Positions 27,423 to 36,069 of a stretch of DNA of 64,000 bases are shown here, in pieces (the first letter of the stretch is position 1; the number at the start of each line of letters is the position of its first letter). The notes under the pieces are model-generated. The model saw nothing but the letters and a program-made list of their open reading frames with translations, searched no databases and was not told the origin of the DNA. Made by a program: the position numbers and the translations under genes. The stretch is from CAWAND01 sp963807065 (GTDB lineage: Bacteria; Chloroflexota; Anaerolineae; Anaerolineales; E44-bin32). The stretch covers positions 1,426,001-1,490,000 of the forward strand of contig CAWDZQ010000003.1 in the NCBI GenBank assembly GCA_963807065.1, written 5' to 3'.

Positions 27423-28709
27423 ATGTACAGCTTTCTGATAGAAGGTGGCTACCCGCTTAAGGGCGAAGTCCTCCCCGGCGGCAACAAGAACGCCGCCCTC
27501 CCCCTTTTGGCGGCCTGCATCTTGACCGACGAACCGGTGACGCTCCACAATATTCCCGATATCGGTGATGCGCGCGCTATGCGCCGCCTGTTGGAGAGCC
27601 TGGGAGTCTCGGTTGAAGTCCTGGCCCCAAGCAGCTGGCGCATCCAGGCGCGCGAGGTTCACCAGGGCAACCTCGATCCCGACCTGTGCCGGCAGATCCG
27701 CGCCTCGATCCTTCTGGCGGGGCCAATGCTCGGCAGAACCGGGGGAATTCACCTTCCGCCCCCCGGGGGAGACGTCATCGGACGGCGCCGGGTGGACACC
27801 CACTTGCTTGCGCTTCACCAATTGGGAGCCGAGGCGGATTACCAGGGGCGGGAGCTGGATCTCCGGGCCCCCGGGGGTCTGCGCGGGGCGGATATGCTTC
27901 TCGATGAAGCCAGCGTGACGGCCACCGAGAACGCCATCATGGCCGCCGTGATGGCCAAAGGCGCCACGGTGATCCGCAACGCCGCCTCGGAGCCACACAT
28001 CCAGGATCTGTGCAACTTCCTGAACAGCCTGGGCGCAAGCATCGAGAACATCGGATCAAACACACTCCACATCCAGGGGGTCGACCGTCTCAGCGGCGGC
28101 GAATACACCATCGGCCCTGACTACCTGGAGGTCGTGAGCTTCATCGGCGCGGCCGCCGTCACCGGCGGGAGCATCCGGGTGCGCAACGCGGGGCCCCAAC
28201 ATCTAGACATGATCCACCTCGTGTTTCAGCGTCTGGGAGTCACGTGGACGGTGGATGGCGAGGACGTGATCGTGGATGGCGGGCAGGCGCTCCAGGTCGT
28301 ACCCGACCACGGCGGAGCGATCCCCGAAATCTCGGTCATGCCCTGGCCGTCCTTCCCCACCGATCTGATGAGCATCGCCATCGTCGTCGCCACCCAATCT
28401 AAGGGATCAGTGCTGTTTCACGATTGGATGTACGAAACCCGGATGTTCTTCATCGACAAGTTGGTCTCGATGGGGGCTCGGGTCATCCTGTGTGATCCCC
28501 ACCGCTGCATCGTCGAGGGGCCCACGCAGCTGCTGGGCGAAACCCTCGAGAGCCCCGACATCCGGGCCGGCATGGCCCTGATCCTGGCTGCCCTCGCCGC
28601 CAAGGGCAGCTCGCAGATCCGCAACATCGGCCAAATCGAACGCGGCTACGAACGCATCGACGAAAAGCTGCGCGGCCTGGGCGCCCACGTCCATCGAGTG
28701 GAAGGTTGA
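27423..28709 (+). CDS. murA: UDP-N-acetylglucosamine 1-carboxyvinyltransferase
   Basis: The 428-residue enzyme transfers enolpyruvate to UDP-GlcNAc, the first committed step of peptidoglycan synthesis. It has the N-terminal KN motif in GGNKNAALPLLAA, TATENAIMAA and the C-terminal IERGYERIDEKLRGLGA. The active-site loop, normally GGCxIG, reads GGDVIGRRRVD: Asp117 replaces the Cys that fosfomycin alkylates. Natural Asp variants in other bacteria are active and fosfomycin-resistant. Its presence agrees with a walled cell and with the LysM protein nearby. Confidence 0.93.
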   Translation: MYSFLIEGGYPLKGEVLPGGNKNAALPLLAACILTDEPVTLHNIPDIGDARAMRRLLESLGVSVEVLAPSSWRIQAREVHQGNLDPDLCRQIRASILLAGPMLGRTGGIHLPPPGGDVIGRRRVDTHLLALHQLGAEADYQGRELDLRAPGGLRGADMLLDEASVTATENAIMAAVMAKGATVIRNAASEPHIQDLCNFLNSLGASIENIGSNTLHIQGVDRLSGGEYTIGPDYLEVVSFIGAAAVTGGSIRVRNAGPQHLDMIHLVFQRLGVTWTVDGEDVIVDGGQALQVVPDHGGAIPEISVMPWPSFPTDLMSIAIVVATQSKGSVLFHDWMYETRMFFIDKLVSMGARVILCDPHRCIVEGPTQLLGETLESPDIRAGMALILAALAAKGSSQIRNIGQIERGYERIDEKLRGLGAHVHRVEG

Positions 28710-28730
28710 TCACCGAGGCCCAAACAGTTG

Positions 28731-28757
28731 ACGGCCCGCTTCGGCGGGCCGTTTTCA
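28731..28757 (+). terminator. Terminator of murA
   Basis: ACGGCCCGC (28731-28739), TTCG loop, GCGGGCCGT (28744-28752), then TTTTC. Confidence 0.85.
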
Positions 28758-28791
28758 ATTTTCGCCTGATCGGGCCTTCGCCCTCAGTCTG

Positions 28792-29559
28792 CTACTGCGG
28801 CTTGCTGCGCATGATCTCGTCGGAAAGGCGCCGATAGGCGGCCGCCGCCGGGCTCTCGCTCCGGTAGGCGAGGATCGTCTGTCTGACCGCCGGCGCCTCC
28901 GCCAGGGCCTCGTCCATAGGGATGGCGGTTTCGAAGACGCGCTTCTTGAACACGGCCCGCAGATCATTGACCACCTGGCGACCGTGGGCCGAGTTGCTTT
29001 GATAACGGGTCGGGAGCAGGCCGAGCACGCGCAGATTCGGCTGAAGCCGGTCGTAAATCAGCCAGATCGTCTCCAGCAGCGCTCGCACGCCACGCATCGC
29101 CAGGTAGTGGCATTCGACCGGGATCAAGACTTCGCCGGCGGCGGTCAGTCCGTTGACCGTCAACAATCCCAGGCTGGGGGGTGTATCGATCAAGACGAAA
29201 TCGACCGCATCCAGCTCATTGGCCAGAGTTTGATCCAGCCGAAGCGCCCGGTTGGCCCGTCGCGCCAGCGCGTAGTCTGCCGAAGCCAGGTCGACGCTGG
29301 CGGGAGCCAGCAGCAGATTCCCGTGCACCGGCCGCAGGATTTCGGTGAACCTGACCCGGTCGTCCATCAGAAGATCGTATGTCGTGCCTTGAAGCTTGTA
29401 CGGGTCCAGGCCGGCGCCGGCGGTCAGAGCGGCCTGCGGATCGAGGTCGACCAACACCACCCGCAAACCCTTCTCTGCCAGGGCAGCGCCCAGGCTGATG
29501 ACGGTGGTGGTTTTTCCCACCCCGCCTTTTTGGTTGGAGACGGCGATGACCCTGCTCAT
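28792..29559 (-). CDS. ParA-family ATPase (first copy)
   Basis: The 255-residue protein has the deviant Walker A KGGVGKTTT near residue 11, the switch DLDPQAALT, and IDTPPSLGLLTVNGL. Such ATPases partition chromosomes, plasmids or other cargo. No parB partner is adjacent; a second parA with parB lies at 34-36 kb. A -10 box (TATACT) ends 7 nt before the ATG, so the mRNA is probably leaderless. It is divergent from rpmH, at a strand switch often seen near replication origins. Confidence 0.9.
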   Translation of the reverse strand: MSRVIAVSNQKGGVGKTTTVISLGAALAEKGLRVVLVDLDPQAALTAGAGLDPYKLQGTTYDLLMDDRVRFTEILRPVHGNLLLAPASVDLASADYALARRANRALRLDQTLANELDAVDFVLIDTPPSLGLLTVNGLTAAGEVLIPVECHYLAMRGVRALLETIWLIYDRLQPNLRVLGLLPTRYQSNSAHGRQVVNDLRAVFKKRVFETAIPMDEALAEAPAVRQTILAYRSESPAAAAYRRLSDEIMRSKPQ

Positions 29560-29566
29560 GGCGTCG

Positions 29567-29595
29567 AGTATAGCTTAGCGAACACGCCGCGGCAA
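29567..29595 (-). promoter_or_regulatory. Promoter of the first parA, apparently leaderless
   Basis: On the minus strand TTGCCG (29595-29590) and TATACT (29572-29567) have a 17-nt spacer. Only 7 nt separate the -10 box from the ATG at 29559. Confidence 0.5.
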
Positions 29596-29657
29596 CGCGC
29601 CCAGAAGTCCTGGACTGGACCTGGCCGGCCAAAGTGCGATGTGCAGCGGCCCTCAGA

Positions 29658-29686
29658 TTGACCGAGCTCTGTCGTTACGGTATAAT
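29658..29686 (+). promoter_or_regulatory. Promoter of the rpmH operon
   Basis: TTGACC (29658-29663), a 17-nt spacer and TATAAT (29681-29686), one of the best promoters in the window. Confidence 0.85.
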
Positions 29687-29742
29687 CCTCGTTCGAGTTT
29701 CAGTGCGCGAAGCCAAACGACGCTAGAGAGGTCGGTTTTTTC

Positions 29743-29919
29743 ATGCCCAAGAGAACCTATCAGCCCAAGAAACGGCGACGTCTCCGCGTTCACGGGTTTC
29801 GATCCCGGATGAAGACTAGCGGCGGCCGCGACGTACTCAAGCGACGCCGCGCCAAAGGGCGCAAGCGACTTTCGCCGCGAATGAACAATCACGTCAAGAA
29901 GATCAACTGGAAGAGCTAG
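29743..29919 (+). CDS. rpmH: Ribosomal protein L34
   Basis: This 58-residue, very basic protein starts [19 protein letters not shown] and contains GFRSRM...[15 protein letters not shown], the L34 signature. It is slightly longer than the usual 44-47 residues, with a C-terminal extension ending in [10 protein letters not shown]. It is a structural component of the large ribosomal subunit. It is the first gene of the conserved rpmH-rnpA-yidD-yidC-jag block, with a consensus promoter 57 nt upstream and rnpA 66 nt downstream. Confidence 0.96.
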   Translation: MPKRTYQPKKRRRLRVHGFRSRMKTSGGRDVLKRRRAKGRKRLSPRMNNHVKKINWKS

Positions 29920-29985
29920 TTGCTCGAGGCGCCCGGGCGCCCAAGCGCCACCCGGGCGTGGACGCCGGACCGGGTCTGAAGGCCA

Positions 29986-30324
29986 ATGAACCGCAAATTC
30001 CGGCTGACCAGCTCGACCGACATCAAGCGGGTGCGGCGTAGCGGCAAGTCATATGCCCACCCGTTCGTTATTCTGATCGTCGATCGCAATCATCTCGACC
30101 GCTCTCGTTTCGGGGTGACGACCACCCGAACGCTCAACTCGGCCGTGGCCCGCAACAAAGCCAAGCGACGGCTGAGGGAGAGCCTTCGGCCCGAGTTGGA
30201 GCTTGTTAAATCGGGATGGGATTGCGTCTGGGTCGCCCGGCCTGGCCTGACGGATGCGCCATGGACGGACCTCCGGTCGGCGGTCCAGGACTTGCTCGAT
30301 CGATCAGGAGTGATCAAACGTTGA
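29986..30324 (+). CDS. rnpA: Ribonuclease P protein component
   Basis: The 112-residue basic protein binds the catalytic RNA of RNase P, which matures tRNA 5' ends. The signature [10 protein letters not shown](S)LR, here following SAVA, is clear, and so is the N-terminal [18 protein letters not shown]. Length fits the family. Its stop codon overlaps the TTG start of yidD, so the two are coupled. Confidence 0.94.
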   Translation: MNRKFRLTSSTDIKRVRRSGKSYAHPFVILIVDRNHLDRSRFGVTTTRTLNSAVARNKAKRRLRESLRPELELVKSGWDCVWVARPGLTDAPWTDLRSAVQDLLDRSGVIKR

Positions 30325-30617
30325 ACTCTGCGCCCGATTTGGTACCTGCCCACACTCACACGGAACCCGCCTTGCGCGAGGTGCCCGTGAATTGGGGCAC
30401 GTTGGCGCGTTGGCCGGCGCTGGCACTGATCCGGCTCTATCAATTGACCCTTTCGCGGGCGCTGCCCGCCGGGACTTGTCGTTTCACCCCCACGTGTTCC
30501 CACTATGGCTATGAGGCGATTGCCAAGTATGGGCTCATCAAGGGGGGGTGGCTGGCCACGTGGCGCGTGCTGCGCTGCCAGCCCTTCAATCCCGGTGGGT
30601 TCGACCCGGTTCCGTAG
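30321..30617 (+). CDS. yidD: Membrane protein insertion efficiency factor YidD
   Basis: The 98-residue protein shows the YidD pattern [49 protein letters not shown]. The conserved cysteines are present. YidD supports insertion of membrane proteins by YidC, encoded downstream. I choose TTG at 30321 because AGGAG at 30306-30310 fits and it overlaps the rnpA stop. A GTG about 60 nt further in would give a protein closer to the usual 75-85 residues. Confidence 0.9.
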   Translation: MNSAPDLVPAHTHTEPALREVPVNWGTLARWPALALIRLYQLTLSRALPAGTCRFTPTCSHYGYEAIAKYGLIKGGWLATWRVLRCQPFNPGGFDPVP

Positions 30618-30624
30618 GAGACCC

Positions 30625-31719
30625 ATGTCGCGCATGTCAAACCCCAAACCCGCCTTTCGCCGCGGCCGCTGGCTGGTGTTGCTGGTTGCCGCCGGCTTAG
30701 TCTCCGCTTGTTCGGGCAGCCGGGTCGGCTCTTCCAGCTGGCCCGGGTTGACCGTGTCGGACACCACCGCCTACGTGGCCTTCAATCAATCCTTGTACGC
30801 CGTCGACCTGGCTTCGGGTCAGGAGAAGTGGCAGTTCGCGCCGCCGGAGCAGGACAAGGGCGCCACCTTCTATGCCCCGCCTGCCCTGTCCGATTCGGGG
30901 ACCTTGATCATCGCCAGCTACAGCGGCGTCGTCTACGCCGTCAAGGCGGACAGCGGGGACATAATCTGGCGCAGGTTCCTTTCCAGCTCCCGGCTGGTCG
31001 GGGGCCCGGCAGTGGCCGGTGACCTGGTGCTCGTGCCCTCGGCGGATCGCAACCTGTATGCCTTGAAGCTGGACTCAGGCGCCGATGTGTGGAGCTTCGC
31101 GACCGGAGAACCTCTGTGGTCTGAACCCCTCGTCCTGGGAGACAAGGTCTACCTCTCCGGCCTTGACCACAAGGTCTATGCCCTGGATCTGGCGAGCGGT
31201 CGCCAGCTGTGGAGCACCGAACTGAATGGCGCCATGACTGACCGTCCGACCAGCCTGGACAACTTGATCTTGACCGGAACATTTGCCAACCAGCTGGTCG
31301 CCATGGACGCCGCCAACGGGCGCATTGCTTGGACGAAGCACACGGACGGCTGGGTGTGGGGGGATCCCGTCGTGCAGGACGGCGTGGCCTATTTCGGGGA
31401 CGTCGATGGGACTTTTTACGCCATCGATTCGAAGGGCAATGTCGTGTGGCAAAGCCGCCTGGATGGCGATGTGACCGCCAGCCCGGCGGTCGAGAACGGC
31501 AAAGTGTACTTCGTCACCGCCGACGGCCAGGTCTTCGCCCGCCAGGCGGCCGACAACAGCCCCGTGTGGCAGCAGCCGCTGGATGGGCAGCTACTGACCG
31601 ATCCGATCGTCACCGGCGAGTCCTTGCTGGTGGCTTCCCTAGATGGGACCAACCTGTTGACAGCTTTCGACGCCACCTCCGGGGCCGTGCGCTGGTCTTA
31701 CCAGCCGGCGGGGAAGTAG
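30625..31719 (+). CDS. PQQ-repeat beta-propeller lipoprotein
   Basis: The 364-residue precursor has a basic N terminus, a hydrophobic segment and lipobox VSAC (Cys29), then six or seven repeats of the PQQ/quinoprotein type, each with the W at the end of a strand pattern (LYAVDLASGQEKWQF, VYAVKADSGDIIWRR, LYALKLDSGADVWSF, VYALDLASGRQLWST). This builds a beta-propeller of the BamB type. It lacks obvious enzyme residues, so a binding or assembly role is likely. It lies between yidD and yidC, 7 nt from each, in an otherwise conserved block. AGGAG precedes the ATG. Confidence 0.87.
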   Translation: MSRMSNPKPAFRRGRWLVLLVAAGLVSACSGSRVGSSSWPGLTVSDTTAYVAFNQSLYAVDLASGQEKWQFAPPEQDKGATFYAPPALSDSGTLIIASYSGVVYAVKADSGDIIWRRFLSSSRLVGGPAVAGDLVLVPSADRNLYALKLDSGADVWSFATGEPLWSEPLVLGDKVYLSGLDHKVYALDLASGRQLWSTELNGAMTDRPTSLDNLILTGTFANQLVAMDAANGRIAWTKHTDGWVWGDPVVQDGVAYFGDVDGTFYAIDSKGNVVWQSRLDGDVTASPAVENGKVYFVTADGQVFARQAADNSPVWQQPLDGQLLTDPIVTGESLLVASLDGTNLLTAFDATSGAVRWSYQPAGK

Positions 31720-31726
31720 ACAGACC

Positions 31727-32506
31727 ATGGGCGCTATTTGGGATACCGCTGTCCTCAACCCGATGATCAATGCCTTGCTGTATATCTACAACTTGCTGGG
31801 CAACAATTTCGGACTGGCAATCATCATCTTCACGGCCCTGATTCGACTGATCACCTTCCCACTGACGTATCAGCAGCAGAAGAGCACGCAAAAGATGCAG
31901 GAGCTTCAGAGCTCCAAGAAGTTTCAGGAGATCCAGAAGAAGTTCAAGAGCGACAAGGCCAAGCTGCAGGAAGAGCAAATGAAGCTCTACCGCGAAATGG
32001 GGATCAATCCCTTTGGCGGTTGCCTGCCGCTGCTGATTCAGTTTCCGATCATCATCGGACTTTATCAGGCGATTATCCAGTCCCTGGCTGATGCACCGCT
32101 CCAGCTGTTTCAGTTGGCCCAACATATCTACCCCGCCATTCCGAGTTCCTTGATCCCTCTCAAGAGCCATTTCTTGTGGATGGATCTGGGCACACCGGAA
32201 CGCTTGATCATTCCCGGCATTCCGATAGGGATCCCGGTCCTCACCATCCTGGTCGTGATCACGACCTGGATGTCGACAAAGCTCACCACACCGCCCACGC
32301 CCGACTCGCAGGGCTCGCAAATGACCCAGATGATGGCACTTTACATGCCCCTGCTTCTGGGCTACTTCGCCTACACCTTCGCCGCCGGGCTGGCGCTCTA
32401 TTTCGTCGTGTCCAATCTCCTGCAGGTGGTCCAATATGCGGCCACCGGCAAAGTTGACTGGCGCAGCATGATCCCAGGTCTGCCTTCGGGCGGGGCCAGG
32501 GCCTAG
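31727..32506 (+). CDS. yidC: Membrane protein insertase YidC/Oxa1
   Basis: The 259-residue protein has the short Gram-positive-type YidC layout without the large periplasmic domain: a first helix, the conserved cytosolic Arg in ALIRLITFPLT, a charged coiled hairpin (about residues 45-90), the GCLPLLIQFPIIIGLY helix, and two C-terminal membrane helices with ALYFVVSNLLQ. It inserts membrane proteins alone or with SecYEG. Position after yidD and before jag is standard. Confidence 0.93.
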   Translation: MGAIWDTAVLNPMINALLYIYNLLGNNFGLAIIIFTALIRLITFPLTYQQQKSTQKMQELQSSKKFQEIQKKFKSDKAKLQEEQMKLYREMGINPFGGCLPLLIQFPIIIGLYQAIIQSLADAPLQLFQLAQHIYPAIPSSLIPLKSHFLWMDLGTPERLIIPGIPIGIPVLTILVVITTWMSTKLTTPPTPDSQGSQMTQMMALYMPLLLGYFAYTFAAGLALYFVVSNLLQVVQYAATGKVDWRSMIPGLPSGGARA

Positions 32507-32527
32507 TCCTGAGAACAGGGGTGCACT

Positions 32528-33292
32528 ATGCCGGAAACACAACCAAGTTTGGAAATCATTGCACCCTCCGTCGAAGAGGCGGTGGCCCGAGGCGCGGCTG
32601 AACTCGGACTGCCTGAAGATCAACTCGCGGTCGAGGTACTCGACGAGGGCAGCCGCGGCGTTTTGGGCGTCGGCGCCCGCCAGGCGCGGGTTCGCCTGAC
32701 GATACGCGCCGATGAAGGGCTGCAGTCGTCGGAGCCGCAGACCATCCTTCGAAGGGATAGCCTGGATTCCGATGCGGCCGGCAGCGAAAGCCCGATCCTC
32801 GACGATCTCGAAATCGACGATTTGGAAGTCCCCGACATCACCAAGGCCATCCTCGAAGAGCTCCTTACGCGCATGGGGGTTGACGGTCTGGTCAAGTGCC
32901 AATGGGGAGACCCGGATGCCCCAGGCAAGGTTCGCCCGTTGCTGGTTGACGTCCATGGTGACGACCTGAGTCTGCTGATCGGCCGCCGCGGGGAGACTCT
33001 ATCGGCGCTTCAATACGTCACCCGCCTGATCGTCGGCAAGGAACTTCACAAGCCGGTGGCGATCGTGATTGATGTCGAGGGCTACCGTGCCCGCCGAGAG
33101 GAAACGCTGCGACGCCTAGCCCGACGGATGGCCGAACAGGCCATCGACCGCCACCGCACCATGGCCCTTGAGCCGATGCCGGCCAGCGAACGGCGCATCA
33201 TCCACCTCGAACTGAAAGACAATCCCGAGGTCACCACCGAGAGCGTTGGCGAAGGCAATCACCGCAAAGTCACAATCATTCCGCAGAACTAG
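32528..33292 (+). CDS. jag: Jag/KhpB RNA-binding protein
   Basis: The 254-residue protein has an N-terminal Jag_N domain (SLEIIAPSVEEAVARGAAEL to GVLGVGARQARVRL), an acidic linker, a KH domain with the loop LIGRRGETLSALQYV, and an R3H domain with the core RIIH in ASERRIIHLELKDNPEV. KhpB works with KhpA as a small-RNA or mRNA binder and affects cell-wall growth and division in Gram-positives. It follows yidC by 21 nt, as in many Firmicutes and Actinobacteria. Confidence 0.92.
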   Translation: MPETQPSLEIIAPSVEEAVARGAAELGLPEDQLAVEVLDEGSRGVLGVGARQARVRLTIRADEGLQSSEPQTILRRDSLDSDAAGSESPILDDLEIDDLEVPDITKAILEELLTRMGVDGLVKCQWGDPDAPGKVRPLLVDVHGDDLSLLIGRRGETLSALQYVTRLIVGKELHKPVAIVIDVEGYRARREETLRRLARRMAEQAIDRHRTMALEPMPASERRIIHLELKDNPEVTTESVGEGNHRKVTIIPQN

Positions 33293-33310
33293 GCAGGCCG
33301 GGCCAAGCGG

Positions 33311-34186
33311 ATGCCGCCATCTTCGAACCTCGCAGCGGTCCAGGCGAGCCACGACGGGCCCATCGACTACCTGATCATCGGTCACGTCACCATCGATCTC
33401 ACGCCAGACGGCCCTCGCCTGGGGGGGACGGCAGCCTACGCCAGCCTGACTGCGGCAGCGCTTGGCCGACGTGTCGGCCTGGTGACGGCCTGCGGTTCCG
33501 ACGCCGACCTCTCGGCCCTATCGGCCATCGCTATCCACCGTAAGCCAAGCCCCCTGACCACCACTTTTAGGAACATCACCGAGCACGGCAGCCGGCGGCA
33601 GATCCTGAGCGCACGATCTGATCCGCTGGATCTCGGCGACGTGCCCCCCGCCTGGAGGACCGCACCTCTCGTCCACCTGGCGCCGGTTGCAGATGAACTG
33701 CCGCCGCAGCTCGCAGCGGCCTTCCAGGAAACCTTCGTGGGGGTCACGCCGCAAGGCTGGTGGCGCTCCTGGGATGACGCCGGGAACGTCCAGAAGGTAA
33801 CGGCCGATGAAGGCCTTGCCCGCCTGCCGGCGGCGGCCGAGGCTGCTGTGTTCAGCCGTCACGACCTTGCCATCGGAGTCGGTGCGCTTGAGCACATGCA
33901 GCGCGCCTTCTCGACGGTCGCCATCACCGACGGCGCCCGCGGCGCGGACGTCTATTGGGACGACCAACGCGTCCACGTTCCCGCCCCATCGTCGCCCGCA
34001 CTGGAGGACACCGGCGCGGGGGACGTCTTCGCCGCCGTGTTCTTCATCCAACTGGCCGATGGGCAGTTACCGGCCAGTGCGGCCGCCGAGGCCTCGCGCT
34101 GGGCGTCCGCCTCCGTGGCCCACGACGGGCCGGACTGGTTCCGGGCAGCCGGCGCCGCCGGGTTCCCGACCGGAGCGAGCCGATGA
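33311..34186 (+). CDS. PfkB-family sugar/nucleoside kinase-like protein
   Basis: The 291-residue protein follows the ribokinase fold: LIIGHVTIDLTPDGPRLGGTA at the N terminus, where the usual GG pair appears, and the catalytic anion-hole motif DTGAGDVFAAVFF near residue 235 with its base Asp. The middle is short and atypical compared with characterised sugar kinases, so the substrate is open. Its stop overlaps the start of parA (ATGA), which ties expression of the two together. Confidence 0.8.
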   Translation: MPPSSNLAAVQASHDGPIDYLIIGHVTIDLTPDGPRLGGTAAYASLTAAALGRRVGLVTACGSDADLSALSAIAIHRKPSPLTTTFRNITEHGSRRQILSARSDPLDLGDVPPAWRTAPLVHLAPVADELPPQLAAAFQETFVGVTPQGWWRSWDDAGNVQKVTADEGLARLPAAAEAAVFSRHDLAIGVGALEHMQRAFSTVAITDGARGADVYWDDQRVHVPAPSSPALEDTGAGDVFAAVFFIQLADGQLPASAAAEASRWASASVAHDGPDWFRAAGAAGFPTGASR

Positions 34187-34986
34187 CCAAGGTCTACGCG
34201 TTGGTCAACCAGAAAGGCGGCGTGGGAAAGACGACCACGACCATCAACCTGGGCGCCTACCTGGCCCTGGCTGGTTTGCGGGTATTGCTGGTGGACATCG
34301 ACCCTCAAAGCAACACAACGGCCTGCCTGGGTGTGCGACAGGCGGACATCTCCAGCGGTTCGTATGAGGCGCTGATCGACCTCAAGCCCGCCTCGGAAAG
34401 CATCCTCAAGAACACACAATTCAAACTTGCCCTGCTCCCGTCAACGCCCTCCTTGGCCGGCGCCCAGGTGGAACTGGTGGATCAGCCCGACCGCGAGCGA
34501 TTGCTTCGTCGAGCGTTGGCGCCCGTGGTCAATCGGTATGACTATGTCCTGATCGATTGTCCACCTTCGCTCGGTCTCCTGACCGTCAATGGCTTGCTGG
34601 CCGCTCAGGACGGGGTTATCATCCCGGTCCAATGCGAATACTTGGCGCTGGAGGGGCTGTCTCAGCTGATCCGCACCCTGCAGCGCGTCCGCCAGGGTCT
34701 GTTCCCGGAATTGGACGTGCGCGGCATGCTGATGACGATGTTCGACACTCGTACCAACCTATCGCAGGACGTGGTCGACGAGGTCAGATCCCACTTTGCG
34801 GGCCAGGTCTTCGAGACCATCGTCCCGCGCAGTGTTCGCCTGGCGGAAGCACCATCGCACGGCACCCCTATCTCTGTGTACGACCCGCGCTCGGCCGGTG
34901 CAGTCGCCTACCAGGCACTGGCGGCCGAGATCCTGCGCGCCGACGGCCTGGGACAGCACGTGCCCGAGGCCCAAGGAGCCGCCTGA
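34183..34986 (+). CDS. parA: Chromosome partitioning ATPase ParA/Soj
   Basis: The 267-residue ATPase has the deviant Walker A NQKGGVGKTTTTINLGAYLA, the Walker A' region DIDPQSNTT, IDCPPSLGLLTVNGL and DPRSAGAVAYQALAAEIL. With ParB it segregates the origin region and regulates initiation. The ATG at 34183 overlaps the kinase stop, and parB starts 1 nt after its stop. It is distinct from the unpaired ParA encoded at 28.8-29.6 kb. Confidence 0.94.
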   Translation: MTKVYALVNQKGGVGKTTTTINLGAYLALAGLRVLLVDIDPQSNTTACLGVRQADISSGSYEALIDLKPASESILKNTQFKLALLPSTPSLAGAQVELVDQPDRERLLRRALAPVVNRYDYVLIDCPPSLGLLTVNGLLAAQDGVIIPVQCEYLALEGLSQLIRTLQRVRQGLFPELDVRGMLMTMFDTRTNLSQDVVDEVRSHFAGQVFETIVPRSVRLAEAPSHGTPISVYDPRSAGAVAYQALAAEILRADGLGQHVPEAQGAA

Positions 34987-34987
34987 T

Positions 34988-35851
34988 ATGAGCCGAAGGC
35001 GGAGCCTGGGCAAAGGACTGGACGCCCTCATCCCTTCCACCGAGGGCGGAGCCTCTCCTTCCGGCGAGCGCGTCAGCCAGCTCGGCATCGAACAGATCCA
35101 GCCCAACCCAAGGCAGCCGCGCAAGTCGTTCGACGCGGAAGAACTCCAGGGCCTGGCCAATTCCATCGCCGAACACGGCGTGCTGCAGCCCTTGGTGGTG
35201 GCGCAACCCGAAGGTGAGGCTGCCTTCCTCCTGATCGCCGGCCAACGCCGCCTCGAAGCCGCCCGCCTGGCCGGCCTGACCGAGGTACCCGTCATCCTGC
35301 GCCGGGCCACGGAACAGCAACTGCTTGAATGGGCGCTGATTGAAAATCTTCAACGGGAGGATCTCAATCCCATTGAAGCGGCCCAGGGTTATCAGCAGCT
35401 GGTGGACGATTTCGGAATGTCCCACGAGGCCATCGCCGTGAGAGTGGGGAAGAGTCGATCGGCGATCTCGAACACCCTTCGACTGCTGAAACTCACTGAC
35501 GCCGTGACGGATGCCATCGTCGGCAGCCAGGTTTCGGAGGGACACGGCCGGGCCTTGCTGGGCCTCGACAGCCCCAAGGCTCAGGCGGCTGCGCTTCAAA
35601 CAGTGATCAAGCGCGGCCTCAACGTGCGTCAAACCGAAGACCTGGTCCGCAAGCTCAGCGGACAGCGTCAGCCCCGCAAGCCGGAAACATCCCGCTCGCC
35701 CGAAGAAACGGCCGTGGAAGAAGACTTGCGCCAGGCGTTGGGAACCAAGGTCAGCTTGCGACGCGGGAGGCGCGGCGGGACGATCACGCTCCATTTTTAC
35801 TCCGACGAGGAACTCGAAGCACTCATCGACCGCCTGACCGGCGGCGCCTGA
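34988..35851 (+). CDS. parB: Chromosome partitioning protein ParB/Spo0J
   Basis: The 287-residue protein has the ParB N-domain (IQPNPRQPRKSFDAEELQGL to LIAGQRRLEAARLAG) with the CTP-binding motifs GQRRLEAA and ENLQREDLNPIEAA, the central HTH (GMSHEAIAVRVGKSRSAISN) and a short C-terminal dimerisation region ending DRLTGGA. It should load at parS sites. I did not find the standard 16-bp parS palindrome in the window by eye. Confidence 0.95.
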   Translation: MSRRRSLGKGLDALIPSTEGGASPSGERVSQLGIEQIQPNPRQPRKSFDAEELQGLANSIAEHGVLQPLVVAQPEGEAAFLLIAGQRRLEAARLAGLTEVPVILRRATEQQLLEWALIENLQREDLNPIEAAQGYQQLVDDFGMSHEAIAVRVGKSRSAISNTLRLLKLTDAVTDAIVGSQVSEGHGRALLGLDSPKAQAAALQTVIKRGLNVRQTEDLVRKLSGQRQPRKPETSRSPEETAVEEDLRQALGTKVSLRRGRRGGTITLHFYSDEELEALIDRLTGGA

Positions 35852-36024
35852 GCCCGCTTACTCGACCCCACCCGGCTTCCCCCTTACAACCAGGGACCCC
35901 TCTCGGCCCGGCAGCTACCCACCCCCGATGGCCGTGTGCTGCGCTGGGCCCAAGCCAGACTCCCCCAAGCTCTCAGAAACCTAGCCGGCGCCGGCCGGGC
36001 CGCAGACCCCACCGGGTTCAGGGG

Positions 36025-36030
36025 TATAAT
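36025..36030 (+). promoter_or_regulatory. -10 box of fabG
   Basis: TATAAT at 36025-36030, 39 nt before the ATG. No convincing -35 box is present. The rest of the gap 35852-36024 holds nothing I can support. Confidence 0.45.
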
Positions 36031-36069
36031 TCGCAGGCTTGATCGACGGCAGCTTGGGAGAGAAGATCG

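Noticed and set aside
35852..36069. Open frame through the parB-fabG gap
   Set aside because: No start with a ribosome site, and it runs out of frame into fabG; the fabG -10 box lies inside it.
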